DNA from: Trissonchulus latispiculum | Taxonomy: Eukaryota > Nematoda > Enoplea > Enoplida > Ironidae | Length of the DNA stretch: 64,000 nt | Reading direction: 5' to 3' | Assembly: GCA_030248195.1 (NCBI GenBank) | Contig: JASAND010017950.1 | Location: 62,001 to 126,000 of the forward strand | Shown here: positions 1 through 11,999 of the stretch, in pieces | Position numbering within the stretch: position 1 is the first letter of the stretch | Layout: the number at the start of each line of letters is the position of its first letter | Notes under the pieces: generated by a model | Databases searched by the model: none | Seen by the model: only the letters and a program-made list of their open reading frames with translations | Told to the model about the DNA's origin: nothing | Translations under genes and position numbers: made by a program

Positions 1-190
1 AGAGATTTAATCAATAACTATGTTTAGTTTCATTTTTTGATGGGGGTTCTCGGGGTTCTTGGGGGTTCTTAACTTTTCGAAAAGATTTGACCCGTGACTG
101 CCTATATTTTGTTTCAAATTTTTGATGGGGGTTCTTGGGGTTTTGGGGGTTCTGAAATTTGTTCAAGAGATTTGATCCTCTACTGTCTAG
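1..190. repeat. Short tandem repeat, unit about 85 bp
   Basis: Two and a half copies of a unit are visible. Each has a TTTGATGGGGGTTCT core followed by GGGGTTCTTGGGGGTTCT, then a segment like AGATTTGACCCGTGACTG. A further partial core, GATGGGAGTTCT, lies at 624-635, directly against the TIR element that starts at 636, so that element probably landed in this array. No coding potential was seen. Confidence 0.6.
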
Positions 191-286
191 TTTTAAGTGT
201 TTAAGTATTTAGTTTAGGATAGTTATTTTTAAGATAGTAATATTTAAGATATTTAGATAGTTATAATAAATCACAGTTATTTTTAA

Positions 287-488
287 GATCTCGGGGGGAG
301 TCCCGCTTAGCGTTGTTAAGCTTGTGTTTATATGCAGTCGGACTGAAAAGCCTCAGCTACCGCAATCCTCATCAGTGCTTTTCAGTTCGGCGAGCGCGCG
401 CATCAGCGCTTTTCATGTGCCGAGCGTCTCCCAGCCCATTTCCATTACGAAGGGCCAGGCTTCTCACTCTTGGTATAATAAACTCTTG
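287..488 (+). repeat. Partial copy of the CAAGAG foldback MITE family
   Basis: The segment starts at GATCTCGGGGGGAGTCCC and ends at CTCACTCTTGGTATAATAAACTCTTG. It matches in order the right half and core of the complete element at 36664-37126: TTGTTAAGCTTGTGTTTATATGC, CATCAGTGCTTTTCAG, CCATTTCCATTACGAAGGGCC. Only one terminus is present, so this copy has lost its left arm. The 94-residue open frame over it (324-608) follows from the repeat and is not treated as a gene. Confidence 0.7.
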
Positions 489-635
489 ATAATATGTATT
501 ATAGACACATCATGTCTGCTGAAGTACCTGCTGAAGTACAGGATCCGCTATGTAGTCACGTACAGGTACAAATCAAAGTCCTGGATGCAAACGCATGAAA
601 AAATTTGAGAACCTCCTGTTTCAGATGGGAGTTCT

Positions 636-1219
636 GGGGCCGATGTTATCAAAGGCCCAAACCCGGGTTTCGAGCTAAACCTAGGTTAAAAATGGGTTTT
701 CAACCCAGACCCGATGGAATCAAAGTTGGGTTAGAACTGGGTTTTTGAAACCCAGGTAACATAACCGAGTTTTGGGTTAAATTGGGGTTAAAGTTTAACC
801 CAATGTTACATGTACATGTACATGTATCATGAAACCCGGGTTTAAAAACTAGGGTTAAATTGGGGATAAAATGGCCAAATCTTCACCCAACTCGATGAGG
901 AGGGTTGAGCCTGAAACACGGGTTTAATTCTATGTAATTTATGGGCTTCGCTCGTGGGACCTTTATGCCTTTATTAGTTCCAAAAATATGGACAAACGCC
1001 ACAGTTATTTTTGGGGCTAATTCAGGGTGAACTATTCTGAATTTTAGGGGTTAACTCAGGGTTAACCCCAATAAAATGGGGTTCATGAAACCCAACCCAT
1101 AAATTGTTTGATAACATTGGGTTAACCCCAGGGTTAACTCAACCCTATTATTTCAGGGTTAACGTCAAAAACGGCAAAACCCGGGTTTCAGAAAACCCCA
1201 GTTTGATAACATCGGCCCC
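636..1219. mobile_element. TIR element with perfect 18-bp ends
   Basis: The left end GGGGCCGATGTTATCAAA and the right end TTTGATAACATCGGCCCC are exact reverse complements, 584 bp apart. The interior is non-coding and full of AACCCGGGTTT-type palindromes and GGGTTAACCC motifs, so it can fold back extensively. The flanks belong to the GGGGGTTCT tandem array, which hides any target duplication. It is a non-autonomous DNA transposon (MITE) of unidentified superfamily. Confidence 0.75.
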
Positions 1220-4200
1220 TGGGGGTTGTAACTTTTATCTTGACATTGGCCGGAGATTGAAAAATCTAAAAAATTAACTTAACATTAATTGACAAATTTC
1301 GTTGACTGTAACTAAAAAGGATTTAATTCCGTAACTCAAGGCCAACTAATTGTCCCGTCAAAAGTCCATCTGTTTTGTTTGCAGAAAAACTACTGTCATT
1401 TCATTTCCAGTAATTATTTGCTCTGTCAGCTTTCCTATTAACTCATACGTAATTTGTCAACACACTGAAAGATTTCTGCTGTTCGATTATTAATAGTAGA
1501 ATATGAGTAGAGCAGACAGCTGTGGAAAATGTCCGCCCCGGTTTATGAATGGGCGGCACCGTTTGAAAGGCGGCATTTATTAATATCCTAATAAAAGCGG
1601 ATTTAGTTGACCATCATAAATTAAAAGTATGAGCTTTTTGGACTGATAAACCGGGGGAAAATGAAAAATTGTCCTGTTGATTGAAGGGGAACAGTGCAGG
1701 GGAGGGGGTAATATATGGAGAGAGAGAGAGCGAAAGAGTGTGCTAGAAAGAGAGACAGAAGACTGAAAGGAGACTAGAAGGCGTGTAAGGGCAGACAGAC
1801 TTTATGGCACCGCTCATGGCACGCCGGGCTAGGAAAGGAGAGCTCTCCAGGTTCCCCCCAGACAAGACAGCCAGGCGCTACACATACAGAAATAGGACTA
1901 TATTATGTGTTTTAGAGTTAGCTATATGCTTACATGCCGGTTTAACATATATCTAGCTATTACCGGGCCTAAAACATACAAATGCGCCTATGGAGAAAAA
2001 GTGCATAAAAAGCTATGCATACATATATACGTATGTATACGTAAAGCTAGCTAAGCAAGTTTCTAGACTAGATCTCTTCAATTTTAAAGCGTAGAATGCT
2101 GTGACATGACGCAATAATTCTGGGGGGTAGTCCAGAAGACTGTGGGAAGGAACCAAAAAATCAATGTCCGTCTTTTTGGTCTCAGGACACCCTGTGCCTA
2201 TTACCCATACCTACACAGTGTGCATGCCATCTAGATGTATGCTTTTTTGGGCTTCCAAACCCCCCGAAACCCTTATCCAGACTAATATCCAAAGGTATGC
2301 TTTAGGAAGAAGGGGAATCTCACTAATCCATTATTGGAACGGAAAGGAGTGCTGCTTTTACAGGAAACAGACCATGCGTGCTTGGAGACTAGCACATACA
2401 AGTAACACTGAGGAGTCGGGCAGACTAGCGCACAGAGACACTGACTATAGTAGGGTACACTTTCCCTCCCTGTATTCTCCATTTCCAACCTGTAGTGCTA
2501 ATACAAACCCCCCTCTAGGCTTTCGTGGTCCTTCTCTCTCTCTCGCTCTCTCCGAAAAGCAGAGCACGGGTTTCCGGTACTCCTTTCTCTTCTACTCTTC
2601 TGCACCTTCAGAGCGAGCAGAAGAAGAAGAAGAAGAAGAAACTAGACTACGTCTATAGAAATCCTACCTTTAATGCAATCCTTTCTCTACGTTGATAGCT
2701 TTATCCTTCATGCATTCAAACTCTATCCTACAAAATTCTCAGTCTATCCAACAAAAAATCCCTTTTCCCCAAAGTGAAAATTGTTTAGATACTCAAAACA
2801 AAATATTGTATTGTAAGTTAGAAGAAGAGTACGCCGCTATCTTGAATTGTTGTTAGCAACCCTCTCAGCAAACAATGATGGGTTGTTTACCCTGCAGTTA
2901 TTTTCAGAAAAAATAGGGTTTGTTTTACCGACCAGCGCTTCTCAACTGAAGGACATTCGTGCTTTCGATAGGGCCCGACCGCCCTTATGTCACCAGGATC
3001 ACATGAATAAGGATACTCTACATGATCAAGGAATGAAAGAAAGTTACACCCACCAAGCAGCCGAAAAAATGGGGCACCTGGCGGAACTGGAACCCGCGGT
3101 CTCCCACAGTTGGACGCTGGACGAAATTTTTCGTCCCGTCCCGCCCCGTCAGTCAATTGTGTTCGTCCGTTCCGCGGGATCCCTCGGTCCAGCAATTTGA
3201 CAAAGCCCGTCTCGCAAAATCTCGCACATTTTTTCTTTGCTGTTCTGTTTTACAAATGATGACTGATACTGTAGTACAACAATATAATAATACTGTATAC
3301 AAAATTTAAATATATTAAATATGAATTAATGTATAATTTAATATCGCTTTAAAATTGACTCCTTACTTAATTGAACTAATGGCGAAAAGTTTATCACTGA
3401 AGCTTGCAGAAGTTTGAAATTTATAATTAGAATTTAACACCTACAATAATTACATGTTGAAGCTCCCGAGGTTTGAACTAATCAACAATCCAAGCAGCAA
3501 TTGTAGATACTGAAAACATCATCTGATGTTAGATTAATAGATAGCAAACCTGGCAGAACATAAACGTACATGGTTCTGATACTGTTTCATTGTAATACTG
3601 AGAAGCTGGTTGTACACACATGATTCATATCAATTTAGAGAATTAATTGCTAGTGTAGGGATTAGCTTCATTCAAATCCGTTTTTGAAAATCAGATTGTC
3701 TGTATTATCCAGGGATTGTAAGTCAACAACAGAAGGCTTTAATCTCCTCTTGGTGACGTTTGATCTTGACGATATTGTTTTTGATGTATGACATAATTTC
3801 TTCCTTAGAAAAGCTTTGAAATATACCTCATGCAAAGAGCAGAGAGTGGAATAGACACGAAATGATGTAGCGTGGGTATCATAGACAGGAGTAGACGTAG
3901 AGTAGGTTACGTCACTTATTCTTACTTTATTTGTTTGTCAGTCTAACAAGCTCGGTTGACGACTGGCGATTGCTACAGTTTACTGCGAATTCAGGATGAA
4001 AATATTTAATTAGTTTTCGCTACAGTCACTTTACTTCGTTTGAAAATTTACATTCAAAGGTATACTCTCAAGGTAGTTGGTTGCATAAGCTTGTGTTTAG
4101 ACGATTGAGCCCAATTACTTGTGTTGTTACTGTTGTAAGCAGCGCCGCTGCACACGCTCCATGATAAGTCAAGACTAATTTAATAACTTTCCATAACAAG

Positions 4201-4696
4201 ACTTTATACACATCAGTTCATTCTACATTCGAACACTAACTACAACGCGATCGTGGTAGATCAAGTCACCACAGTTACTCTTTTTGCACTAAATCCTGCA
4301 ACCCATCAAATTGATCAAACGGTCAAAATCTTGAAGTTAAAGTTAAAGTTAAGGTTTAGTAAGGCTGAGCATGAGATGTCAGGTTACATTTAGTTGGGTC
4401 ACAACTCATAAGGATCCAAAGGTCTTAAATTTTGTCAGAATAATATTTTTGTTCAATCGTGTATATAGGGTGCAGCATACTTGGACAATGTGGTTTGTGG
4501 GGAGGGTGGCATTTAGGCGCGTCTTTGGAAACCACCATCACCATGACAATGCGGTGGCTCCGGTGCTTAAATATTGCCCATTTTCGGCGTGACCTTTCAG
4601 GTGCCGTTTGCGCGATACTTGGGGTGCCAGGCAACCCCCCCGTCCACCACCAGCATTGCCCAGGTGTGGGGTGCAGCGATTAGTAGTAATCTCTTA
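1220..4696. other. Unassigned intergenic DNA with simple repeats
   Basis: I see no gene here. Landmarks are a GA-rich run at about 1718-1770, a CT run near 2534-2556, an AGA run near 2618-2640, and a short inverted repeat GACGAAATTTTTCGTC at 3120-3135. The 164-residue open frame at 2164-2658 ends in a glutamate run encoded by the AGA microsatellite and has no recognisable domain. Confidence 0.5.
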
Positions 4697-4863
4697 GGGC
4701 CTTTTCGCGCAGCGGGTTAAACCAGTTAAAAGAGTTAAAATTAACTCAATCCTTTTCGCGCACAGGGTTAAAAGAGTTTAACAGTTCATTTTAACTCGCC
4801 TGCAGAGTTAAACGAGTTAAAAATTTTTAACTCTACTATTTTAACTTGGGCGCGAAAAGACCC
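4697..4863. mobile_element. Small MITE, GGGyCTTTTCGCGC termini
   Basis: The left end GGGCCTTTTCGCGC and the right end GCGCGAAAAGACCC form an imperfect TIR (one mismatch in 14). The interior is a run of GTTAAA/TTTAAC motifs and has no coding potential. A relative with similar ends lies at about 6713-6884, and a fragment with GATCCTTTTCATGAAAGAGTTAAAAG lies near 58530. Confidence 0.65.
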
Positions 4864-6621
4864 TTCGAGGTTTCTAGTTCCGTGTTTGACGAGCAGAACA
4901 ACAACAGGAAGAGTGATCTTTTTATTGAAAATATGAAGCGGTGTGTTTAATGCCATCAATTTTGTTATGTAGACATAAAATACAGAAATATGAAAGATTC
5001 CAATGATCTAAACCTGTTGATCAATGATGCAATAGGTTTTCGTTCTACTGAGCAAGTGCAAATAAGCTAGGAGCACAGGATAACGTGAAGAGGTGGAAAA
5101 TAGGGGGTGTGCTTAAATCCCCCAGATTGGCAAAATTGGGTAGACCCTTTGGTGAGAAGAAAAATAAACAGATCTCCTCAGGTTATGTTTAATCTAACTA
5201 AATCTGGACTACACCAACCTAAGTTATGGTAAAGATAAAAATAAAAAAACAATTGAAATTAAAACTAGAAGCAGAAAAGTCAGTAGTGGGAAAACGATAA
5301 AACGACAGAAACTCTTTCAGAAAAAAGAGAAACGGTTTCAGTTTCAGTTTTCTGAAACATTTAAGGACAGTTGTCTGAAAATTTCAAAAACTACCGGAAA
5401 TTACGCAATTGTTGTGGGTTAAAATGTATGACAGAGCATGTTTGATTCATTAGCTTCTAAACAGAGTAAAAAGAGAAAATTAATTGTTCGTTGAGTATCC
5501 TGAACTTGGCCGCTGAATTTCCAGCTTTGTCTAACATTCTTGAAATTGCTTTAACAGATGGAAATTTAAGTGATACCGAGTGAGTACTGACACGGACGAA
5601 ACGAGTAAAGAAGTCTGGGAATAGTGTTACTGAAAACAACGAAAACAAATAGCCAACTAGTAATATTATATAAAATTACTATATTAAATTCCAAAATATT
5701 AGCAAAATGTTAAATTCCAACAGACAGGAAAAATTGTTTACGTAAATTTTGTTGCAAAGCCCAGTCCACCTTAATTTCAGTTCTGTCAATGCAAATTTTT
5801 TGATACTTACCAGAGTAGGGCACCAGTTAGTCACTGACTGCCAACTCTGCGGGGGAATACTCACAAACTGAGAAGCCAGGATTAGACGACTCGATTAAAT
5901 AACAATTAATGTTTGCCAGAAATTCATCCCACGCAATGCTTGAAGAGCAAAATAGACGCATTCCAATGGAAGCTTTTTACACAGAACATGTACACACTCA
6001 ATGGATAGACATTCGTCAAATGACTGTGCTACCAGTATATTGCTACCACCATTCACTGTTCAAGGAAGGATTGAATAATTTTATTTGAGAGATAAACTTT
6101 TCTCTAAACGTTTATGTTTTTAGCATCACCTACGCACCGAAAGAATGACTCGACACACGACTGACGCAAACAAAACGGCATTTTCAGCTTGAAAACTGCC
6201 TCTTGTGTAATCAAAAAACACCTACATTTCATCTCCGTCATTGACAGGTCACGTGATCGAATTACCATAGGACCCATCCTTGTGCCCGTAAAAAATCCTG
6301 CTAAAGTTAAAATGCCCTGCTTAAAACTGTCTAACTGCCAAAGCTGTTAAAAATATTTGGAGCGTGACTTTGAAGTATCAGAAAAGCTGTCCGATGACAT
6401 GACAGTATAATAGTTATGTAATCCTACAGCAAAGTAATATTTTTGTCGATTAAGCAAAACAATGTTTATTTTCATTAGGTGTGATCCATATGCTACACAG
6501 ATCGCGTGCAACCATTTGGGGGTGGATTGCAAGTCTATCTTCGTTGAACTGATGTCATTCTGTGGGCTGCCTGAAACCTAATGATGGAATAAAAACGTTG
6601 CACGCCAGGAAAGTGGGACCT
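4864..6621. other. Unassigned intergenic DNA
   Basis: No gene is recognised. A short GTTTCA run at about 5332-5360 resembles the hexamer repeats of the hAT-like element at 39980-43814. Minus-strand open frames of about 60 codons have no domain and fit chance in AT-rich DNA. Confidence 0.5.
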
Positions 6622-6695
6622 AGTGCTTGGGCGGACTCGTACCCGCGGTCTTCTGCTTAACGCGAAAACGCTCTAACCAACTGAACCACAGGTGC
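6622..6695 (-). pseudogene. tRNA-like sequence, possibly a SINE head, Asn-like anticodon
   Basis: On the minus strand, TGGTTCAGTTGG matches the pol III A box and GGTACGAGTCC matches the B box, at near-normal tRNA spacing (74 nt overall). The D stem pairs fully. The anticodon loop can be read as GCGTTAA, giving GTT (Asn), but position 33 is C rather than T. The T stem has two mismatches and the acceptor stem three. It is therefore a decayed tRNA or tRNA-derived SINE head, not a working tRNA. Confidence 0.4.
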
Positions 6696-6712
6696 TTCAG
6701 TGTAATTAGCTT

Positions 6713-6884
6713 AGACCCTTTCGCGAAAGAGTGGAGTAGAGCCAAGTAGAGTTAGATTTAACTCGCTTATCTCGTTCAACTCCACTCAAACTTGACTTTT
6801 CTTTTTTTAAATCTTTCATGGGAAGCATCTATGTAGTTAAATTTAACTAGTTTAACTCCGTTTAACTCGTTCGAGAAAAGGATC
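6713..6884. mobile_element. Small MITE related to the 4697 copy
   Basis: The left end GACCCTTTCGCGAAAGAGT and the right end ACTCGTTCGAGAAAAGGATC are diverged inverted repeats. The interior carries AGTTAAATTTAACT-like motifs as in the 4697-4863 copy. It is non-coding. Confidence 0.5.
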
Positions 6885-7044
6885 TTTTCTCTTAGATTGT
6901 ACATGTCAATTGCACAAGTGCCAAAGTGTGATTTTTTGTTACTGGTGGGTGGGTGGTTTAATGGCAGAAAAATCCTGCTTATTTCCGTTTCTCTGGTAAA
7001 ACATTCCCCAAAATTGGAAGAAATCTATATTAGAGGGTAGTGGT

Positions 7045-7450
7045 CATAGAATAACGTGGGGGGGAATGGGGGGGGGGGTGCAGACTGCAGACCCCCCCCC
7101 AGACCGACAAAAAACGGGTTGACCCCCTCAACAAAACGGAAAAAAGGGTAGATCCTGATTCTCTCGTCCAGAAAGGAAAAAAGGGTAGACCCCTCAGCGA
7201 TTTTTACCAAAAATAGGTCATTTTTAGCAAATTTTAGCGATTTTTAAAAAAATTTTTAAAAATCGCTAAAAGTTATCATTTTTTGCTAATTTTTGGTCAA
7301 AACCGTTAAAAATACGAGATTTTTGCTAATTTCGGGGCAGACGCAGACCCCCTTCAAATTTTGGAATTTCTCAGGGGTAGACCCCTCGCCGAGGTCGGGG
7401 TAGACACCCCCCAGAATCAGACCCCGTGTTAATGTATGGGAAGGGGTATG
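7045..7450. repeat. C/G-tract repeat with foldback core
   Basis: A poly-G run faces a poly-C run around TGCAGACTGCAGA (about 7060-7105). Imperfect repeats of GGGTAGACCCCTC follow. At about 7233-7268 there is a long palindrome, TAGCGATTTTT...AAAAATCGCTA, with an A/T centre. It is non-coding and similar in style to the C/G-rich blocks at 13020-13480, 43850-44400 and 61250-61560. Confidence 0.5.
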
Positions 7451-7462
7451 CAATATATGCTT

Positions 7463-7552
7463 GTCGACCCCCTCCACCAAACGGAGAACTGTCGCGTAGT
7501 GTCGTCGGAGCACCGCTACGTAATGCACTGAAGAGAAGCCCTCTAGTGGCTT
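7463..7552 (+). repeat. Dispersed 90-bp repeat, copy 1
   Basis: It runs from GTCGACCCCCTCCACCAAACGG to CCCTCTAGTGGCTTT and matches 48529-48624 over its whole length, including the strings CGGAGCACCG and GAAGAGAAGCCCTCTAGTGG. It is non-coding, probably a fragment of a larger mobile repeat. Confidence 0.65.
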
Positions 7553-8405
7553 TATAAGGGATTAATTATGGACTCGTGGCAGAGCCCATTAAAATGTCAA
7601 CAACTCAAAATGTATCAATTGGTTGAATGTATTGAATTTTGATTATTTCTATAGTACAACATAACCATGACTGCAGATGTACCTAAGAGCCAAGAGGTAT
7701 TAACAGTATTTGTAAAGACATTTGGTTGAAACGCTGCGGCTACAGATATTACTTGAGTAATAGTTATTTGTAGGATGGGAAGGGCTAGTGCAAGCAACTT
7801 TTCAGCAAAATTTAGAATTTTTATTTCAAAAACGGATTTGTAGTTCTAAATGAAATACCAGTTTAATAGCAAACAAAAACTAAAGCTTCACCTCGAATCG
7901 CCGAGTGATGCTTTACTTATAGTGCTGAAATATGGATACGAGAAAAATGCTCATAAAATGACTGCGGTAGGCTGAGCCATAAATTTAAACTAAGTTTTGT
8001 CGAAACAGCTTTTATGGTCGTGTTTATAGGCGAATTTCTCATTAGAGGAGTTGACATATTGTGGAGACATTTCGCATCAGTTTGAAAAAGCTTTCACGAC
8101 AATAGTTCTGTCTCGCTGAAAAGTCGCGTGCACAGGTACCTGTCACCGATAAATTGCTAAATATACCAAAAAAGATCACTTGAGTTAGACTGAAGTTTCT
8201 ACAAAGGGTTTATCGCACATGCTGTTAATCGGTGGGCTTGGAATTCGCATCGCATCTTTGCTCAGTACTATTGGTGTATCGGTTTTTAAAAGTAAAACAA
8301 AGAAAGGTAAAGGCATATCAACTTAACACAACATAGAGAGAAAGAAATAATTATTTTCTGATACTGACTATCTTATCTGTTATTTTACTGTTCATTTATT
8401 TTTGA
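7553..8405. other. Unassigned AT-rich DNA
   Basis: No gene, RNA or repeat is recognised between the dispersed repeat and the foldback element. Confidence 0.5.
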
Positions 8406-9988
8406 CTAAAGTCTGACCAAAAATTCTTGGAACCGAACTGTGAGCGCTTGTCCTGAGTTAACCTTTAAAGTTAGCCTATATAAAGTATATATTTTTAGAA
8501 ACCGCAGGAGGAGGAGAATCCATTAAAACCATCATATCCGGTCTGTATCCGGTTACCGGATGCCAAATTGATAAAAACGCTTCAGATTCGGAAAGAGAAT
8601 GCTAATAAAGTCATACTCTAGCAGATTGGTCCTTGGCCCAAGACATATTCGAAAATCCGGTCACATCCGGTCCATGTCCGATAACCGGATGTCTTGGTCA
8701 CAAAAACTGTACAGTAAGATGGGTAGGTCGTACAGTTTCGCTGATTGAATTTTTGGATTCAGCGGGTCGAAATTAGTCTATATACGCAGTTTTGTCCAAT
8801 TTGGATCAAAATTGCGTGATTTATGGTCGTATCCGGTGCGAAAAAAACCGGAAAAATAGGTTTTTCCGGTCTGGTGCTCGGAATCGCGGATAAAAAATGT
8901 TAGTTTTTGGCACAATGAATATTTGAGAGGCTACTTTCATTTTACCGGTGTCGAAGTAATCGAATATCCGGTCGATTTCCGGCTCTGAGCTTTGAAATTT
9001 GACGTTTCATGGGCTATTATCTCAGTATCCGGTTGGTCCGGAAGTCAAATTATTTCATTGAAATGATATTTTGTCTATCCCTAACAAAGATCAACCTCAA
9101 ATTACTTCATATCTGCTTTAATTTTTGAATGATGGAGTTTTAAAAATGGTTCAAAAATAACTTATATGGCATGCGACAAAGCTAAGCGTATAGGATCAAA
9201 TCTCATATCCGGTTTAACAATTAGACAAAACAAGCAAAATCAGCCCACTTTTAAATCGCTATCATTCAAAAATTACAGCAGATATGAAGTAATTTGAGGT
9301 TGATGTTTGTTAGGGATAGACGAAATATCATTTCAATGAAATAATTTGACTTCCGGACCAACCGGATACTGAGATAATAGCAAATGAAATCTCAAATTTC
9401 AAAGTTCAGAACCGGAAATCGACCGGATATTCGATTGCTTTGACACCGGAAAAATGAAAGTAGCCTACCAAATATTCATTGTGCCAAAAACTAACATTTT
9501 TTATCCACGATTCCGAGCAGCAGACCGGAAAAACAGATTTTTCCGGTTTTTTTCGCACCGGATACGACCATAAATCACGCAATTTTGGTCCAAATTGGAC
9601 AAAACTGCGTATATAGACAATTTCGACCCGCTGAATCCAAAAATTCAATCAGCGAAACTGTACGACCTACCCCACCTTGCTGTACAGTTTTTGTGACCTA
9701 GACATCCGGTTACCGGACATGGACCGGATGTGACCGGATTTTCGGATATGTCTTAGGCCAAGGACCAATCTGCTAGAGTATGACTTAATTAGCATTCTCT
9801 TTCCGAATCTGAAGCGTTTTTATCAATTTGGCATCCGGTAACCGGATATAGACCGGATATGATGGTTTTACCGGATTCTCCTCCTCCTGAGGTTTCTAAA
9901 AGTATATACTTTATATAGACTAACTTCAAAGGCTAACTCAAGACAAGCGCTCACAGTTCGGTTCCAAGAATTTTTGGTCAGACTTTAG
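8406..9988. mobile_element. 1.58-kb foldback element, copy 1
   Basis: The left terminus CTAAAGTCTGACCAAAAATT is repeated in reverse complement at the right end. The arms match each other for about 700 bp around a centre near 9130-9240 (the palindrome partners CCTCAAATTACTTCATATCTGC and its complement). The arms are rich in TCCGGT/ACCGGA motifs. No transposase is encoded; open frames in the arms mirror each other and one arm carries a stop. The copy at 19944-21528 has the same ends. No target duplication is obvious. It is a long-TIR non-autonomous DNA transposon. Confidence 0.85.
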
Positions 9989-10606
9989 TGTGGTAGCTAG
10001 CGATATATGCTGTATCAGATCACAGTAACTACCAGAACCAGACCAGCTGTTTGTCAATGTCCTATGTCTAAACGTTTTAAAATTGTTATATATGGTCGCT
10101 ACAAAAGTTAAAGAAATGCAAAGGATAGTCAACATAAAAACACGAAGAAAAACAAGTAACATTTTTGGTACAAACTAATTGTCTAATTGACTAATTATAA
10201 ACTTCTATGATTATAAAACAGTAACACAGCTAAAGAATTAATACAAACCGAACGATTGCAGCAATAAGACTAAATCTTAAGTTTGTAATAAGCATGTTGC
10301 ATTCAGAGGCGAATTTAGTGGGAAGAATGAAAATACAAATACCTAGCATACTAGTGCTAGACAAAGCATCCCCGATCATTGTATGCAAAAATAAGTTTTG
10401 TATAATACTTTTGTTTGAAAGCAATATAGGACAATCAACAAAATAATACATTGTACATTATACAATTATCAAATATTTAACGTCAGACCGTGGTCACAGA
10501 GTAAGAATGCGTTACTCCTCATCGCGAAAGCTCCTGGGAGAAGGAGCCATCAAGGCCACAAAATGGCAAATGTAGGGCAAAATGTCACCCCGTTCTTTAA
10601 TTTAAA
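9989..10606. other. Unassigned AT-rich DNA
   Basis: No feature is supported here. Two minus-strand open frames of about 73 codons (9938-10162, 10230-10451) are leucine/isoleucine-rich, have no recognisable domain, and the first overlaps the foldback element. Confidence 0.5.
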
Positions 10607-11408
10607 TTAGTGAAAATGAAATTTTATGTTTAACTAATATTTAGATATTATTAATGTTTTATAAAGGTTTTGCCGAAATAATAACAACAAACAATAAACT
10701 CACTAACAAATACTTCACATTTTATAACTGGTGCCCCCTCTTTCAACTTTACAGTAAAACCTTTCCTAATATTTAAGTCTAAGGTCAAGTACCCAATCAG
10801 AATAATAGTGTGGCGAAGTGTCTCACAATCCAGCCAGCCTATTCTGTACGGTAGTGAGACACTTCGCCACATTTTAATTGCTCTTTTTGTAAATGCGTAA
10901 AGGGAATTCTCAAACACTCGATAGAAAACAAAAGGGAAAGGAGGGGGCTTATATGTGTTAAACGTGAAACGATTTTGGTACACTGCAGCAATACCTTATT
11001 ATAGCGAATAAAGTTTTTCCATTGTTTTTCAAAACTTTTGACACAATGTCAACTGTGAAAAGTATCAAAGTTAGCCTAGTTTCAAATCGAAATTATAAGT
11101 TTTTGTTTGCAAATTTTTTCAGATCTTCAAACCAAGACATATTCTGCTTAGAAGGAAAATAAGAAAAATTTTGTCATTTAAATTAGTCAAATTTTATTTT
11201 TTATCATTAGTACATATCTGAACTTAATTAACATTTTATAAAAGTTTTACCGAAATAAAAACAACAAATAATAAGCGCATAAGCAAACTCTTTTAATTTT
11301 GTAACGATTGCCCCCACTTTTAACATTGCAATTAAAACCTTTCCTAATATTTAAGTCTAAGGTCAAGTACCTAAAGAGAACAATAGTGTGGCGAAGTGTC
11401 TCACAATC
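10607..11408. repeat. Diverged 235-bp direct repeat plus 18-bp inverted repeats
   Basis: Segments 10607-10838 and 11168-11408 are diverged direct repeats sharing CCTTTCCTAATATTTAAGTC and AATAGTGTGGCGAAGTGTCTC. In addition, TGTGGCGAAGTGTCTCAC at 10809-10826 has its exact reverse complement at 10854-10871, forming a hairpin with a 27-nt loop. The forward form recurs at 11387-11404, so 10854-11404 is also a unit with perfect 18-bp TIRs. It looks like two related non-autonomous elements side by side. No coding region was seen. Confidence 0.6.
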
Positions 11409-11710
11409 ATTCTGTACTACCTGTTCCTGTTATCTATCTCTATATGTTCTTTTTGAGACTTTACATTATAATTGCTCTTGACTTTACTTTTTTGTCTTCT
11501 GTACTAATGTTGGATGGTTTTTTGAATAAATTAACTAATAATAATATAATATAATGCTGTCTTGTACCTAATCTCGCCTGATTGTCCAACTCCAAATCCT
11601 CTCTGCCGTTCCTGCAGATGTGCATATACCTCAGCACATTTCGCTACCTGTCTACATGCTTTGGTAAAGCCTCCACATTGTAGCAAGATATGCTTTCAAG
11701 CATAGTGTTG

Positions 11711-11800
11711 TACGGCCGTGCTATGCCGGCCGCCAAAAAAACATCGCCGTCGGCCAGCGGCCGGCCGGGCGATGCTTGTCGGCAGATGCTCAGACATATT
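11711..11800. repeat. GGCCGG-rich cluster
   Basis: A GC-rich island in AT-rich DNA with repeated GGCCGGCC/CGGCC palindromes (GTGCTATGCCGGCCGCC, CAGCGGCCGGCCGGGCGATG). Similar clusters lie at about 14330-14400, 14840-14990, 35375-35420, 39470-39740 and 61030-61255. They are non-coding. Confidence 0.5.
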
Positions 11801-11815
11801 TTTAGTACCTAAAGT

Positions 11816-11978
11816 CAAGAGTTAATTATAGGAAGAGTACGACACCTTCCTTAGTGTAAATAGCCTGTCAGATCTCGTCAAATTAAGGCCGAAATCTGGG
11901 GTCACGGTTAACACAGTTAACCATGTGTTTATAACTAAAACGCATCTGATTGGCTAATCGCCTATCTTATGTCAAAAT
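11816..11978 (+). repeat. Left-end fragment of the CAAGAG foldback family
   Basis: It starts with CAAGAGTTAATTATAGGAAG and GTACGACACCTTCC, the reverse complement of the right end seen at 35150-35193. It continues through TTAAGGCCGAAATCT, GTTAACCATGTGTTTAT and AAAACGCATCTGATTGGC, a diverged reverse complement of the end of the Naiad-flanking repeat. The right half is missing. Confidence 0.65.
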
Positions 11979-11999
11979 TAGGTATCGGCTTTACGGATT

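Noticed and set aside
2164..2658. 164-codon open frame as a gene
   Set aside because: The C-terminal glutamates come from an AGA microsatellite, there is no domain or splice context, and the peptide is low in structure.
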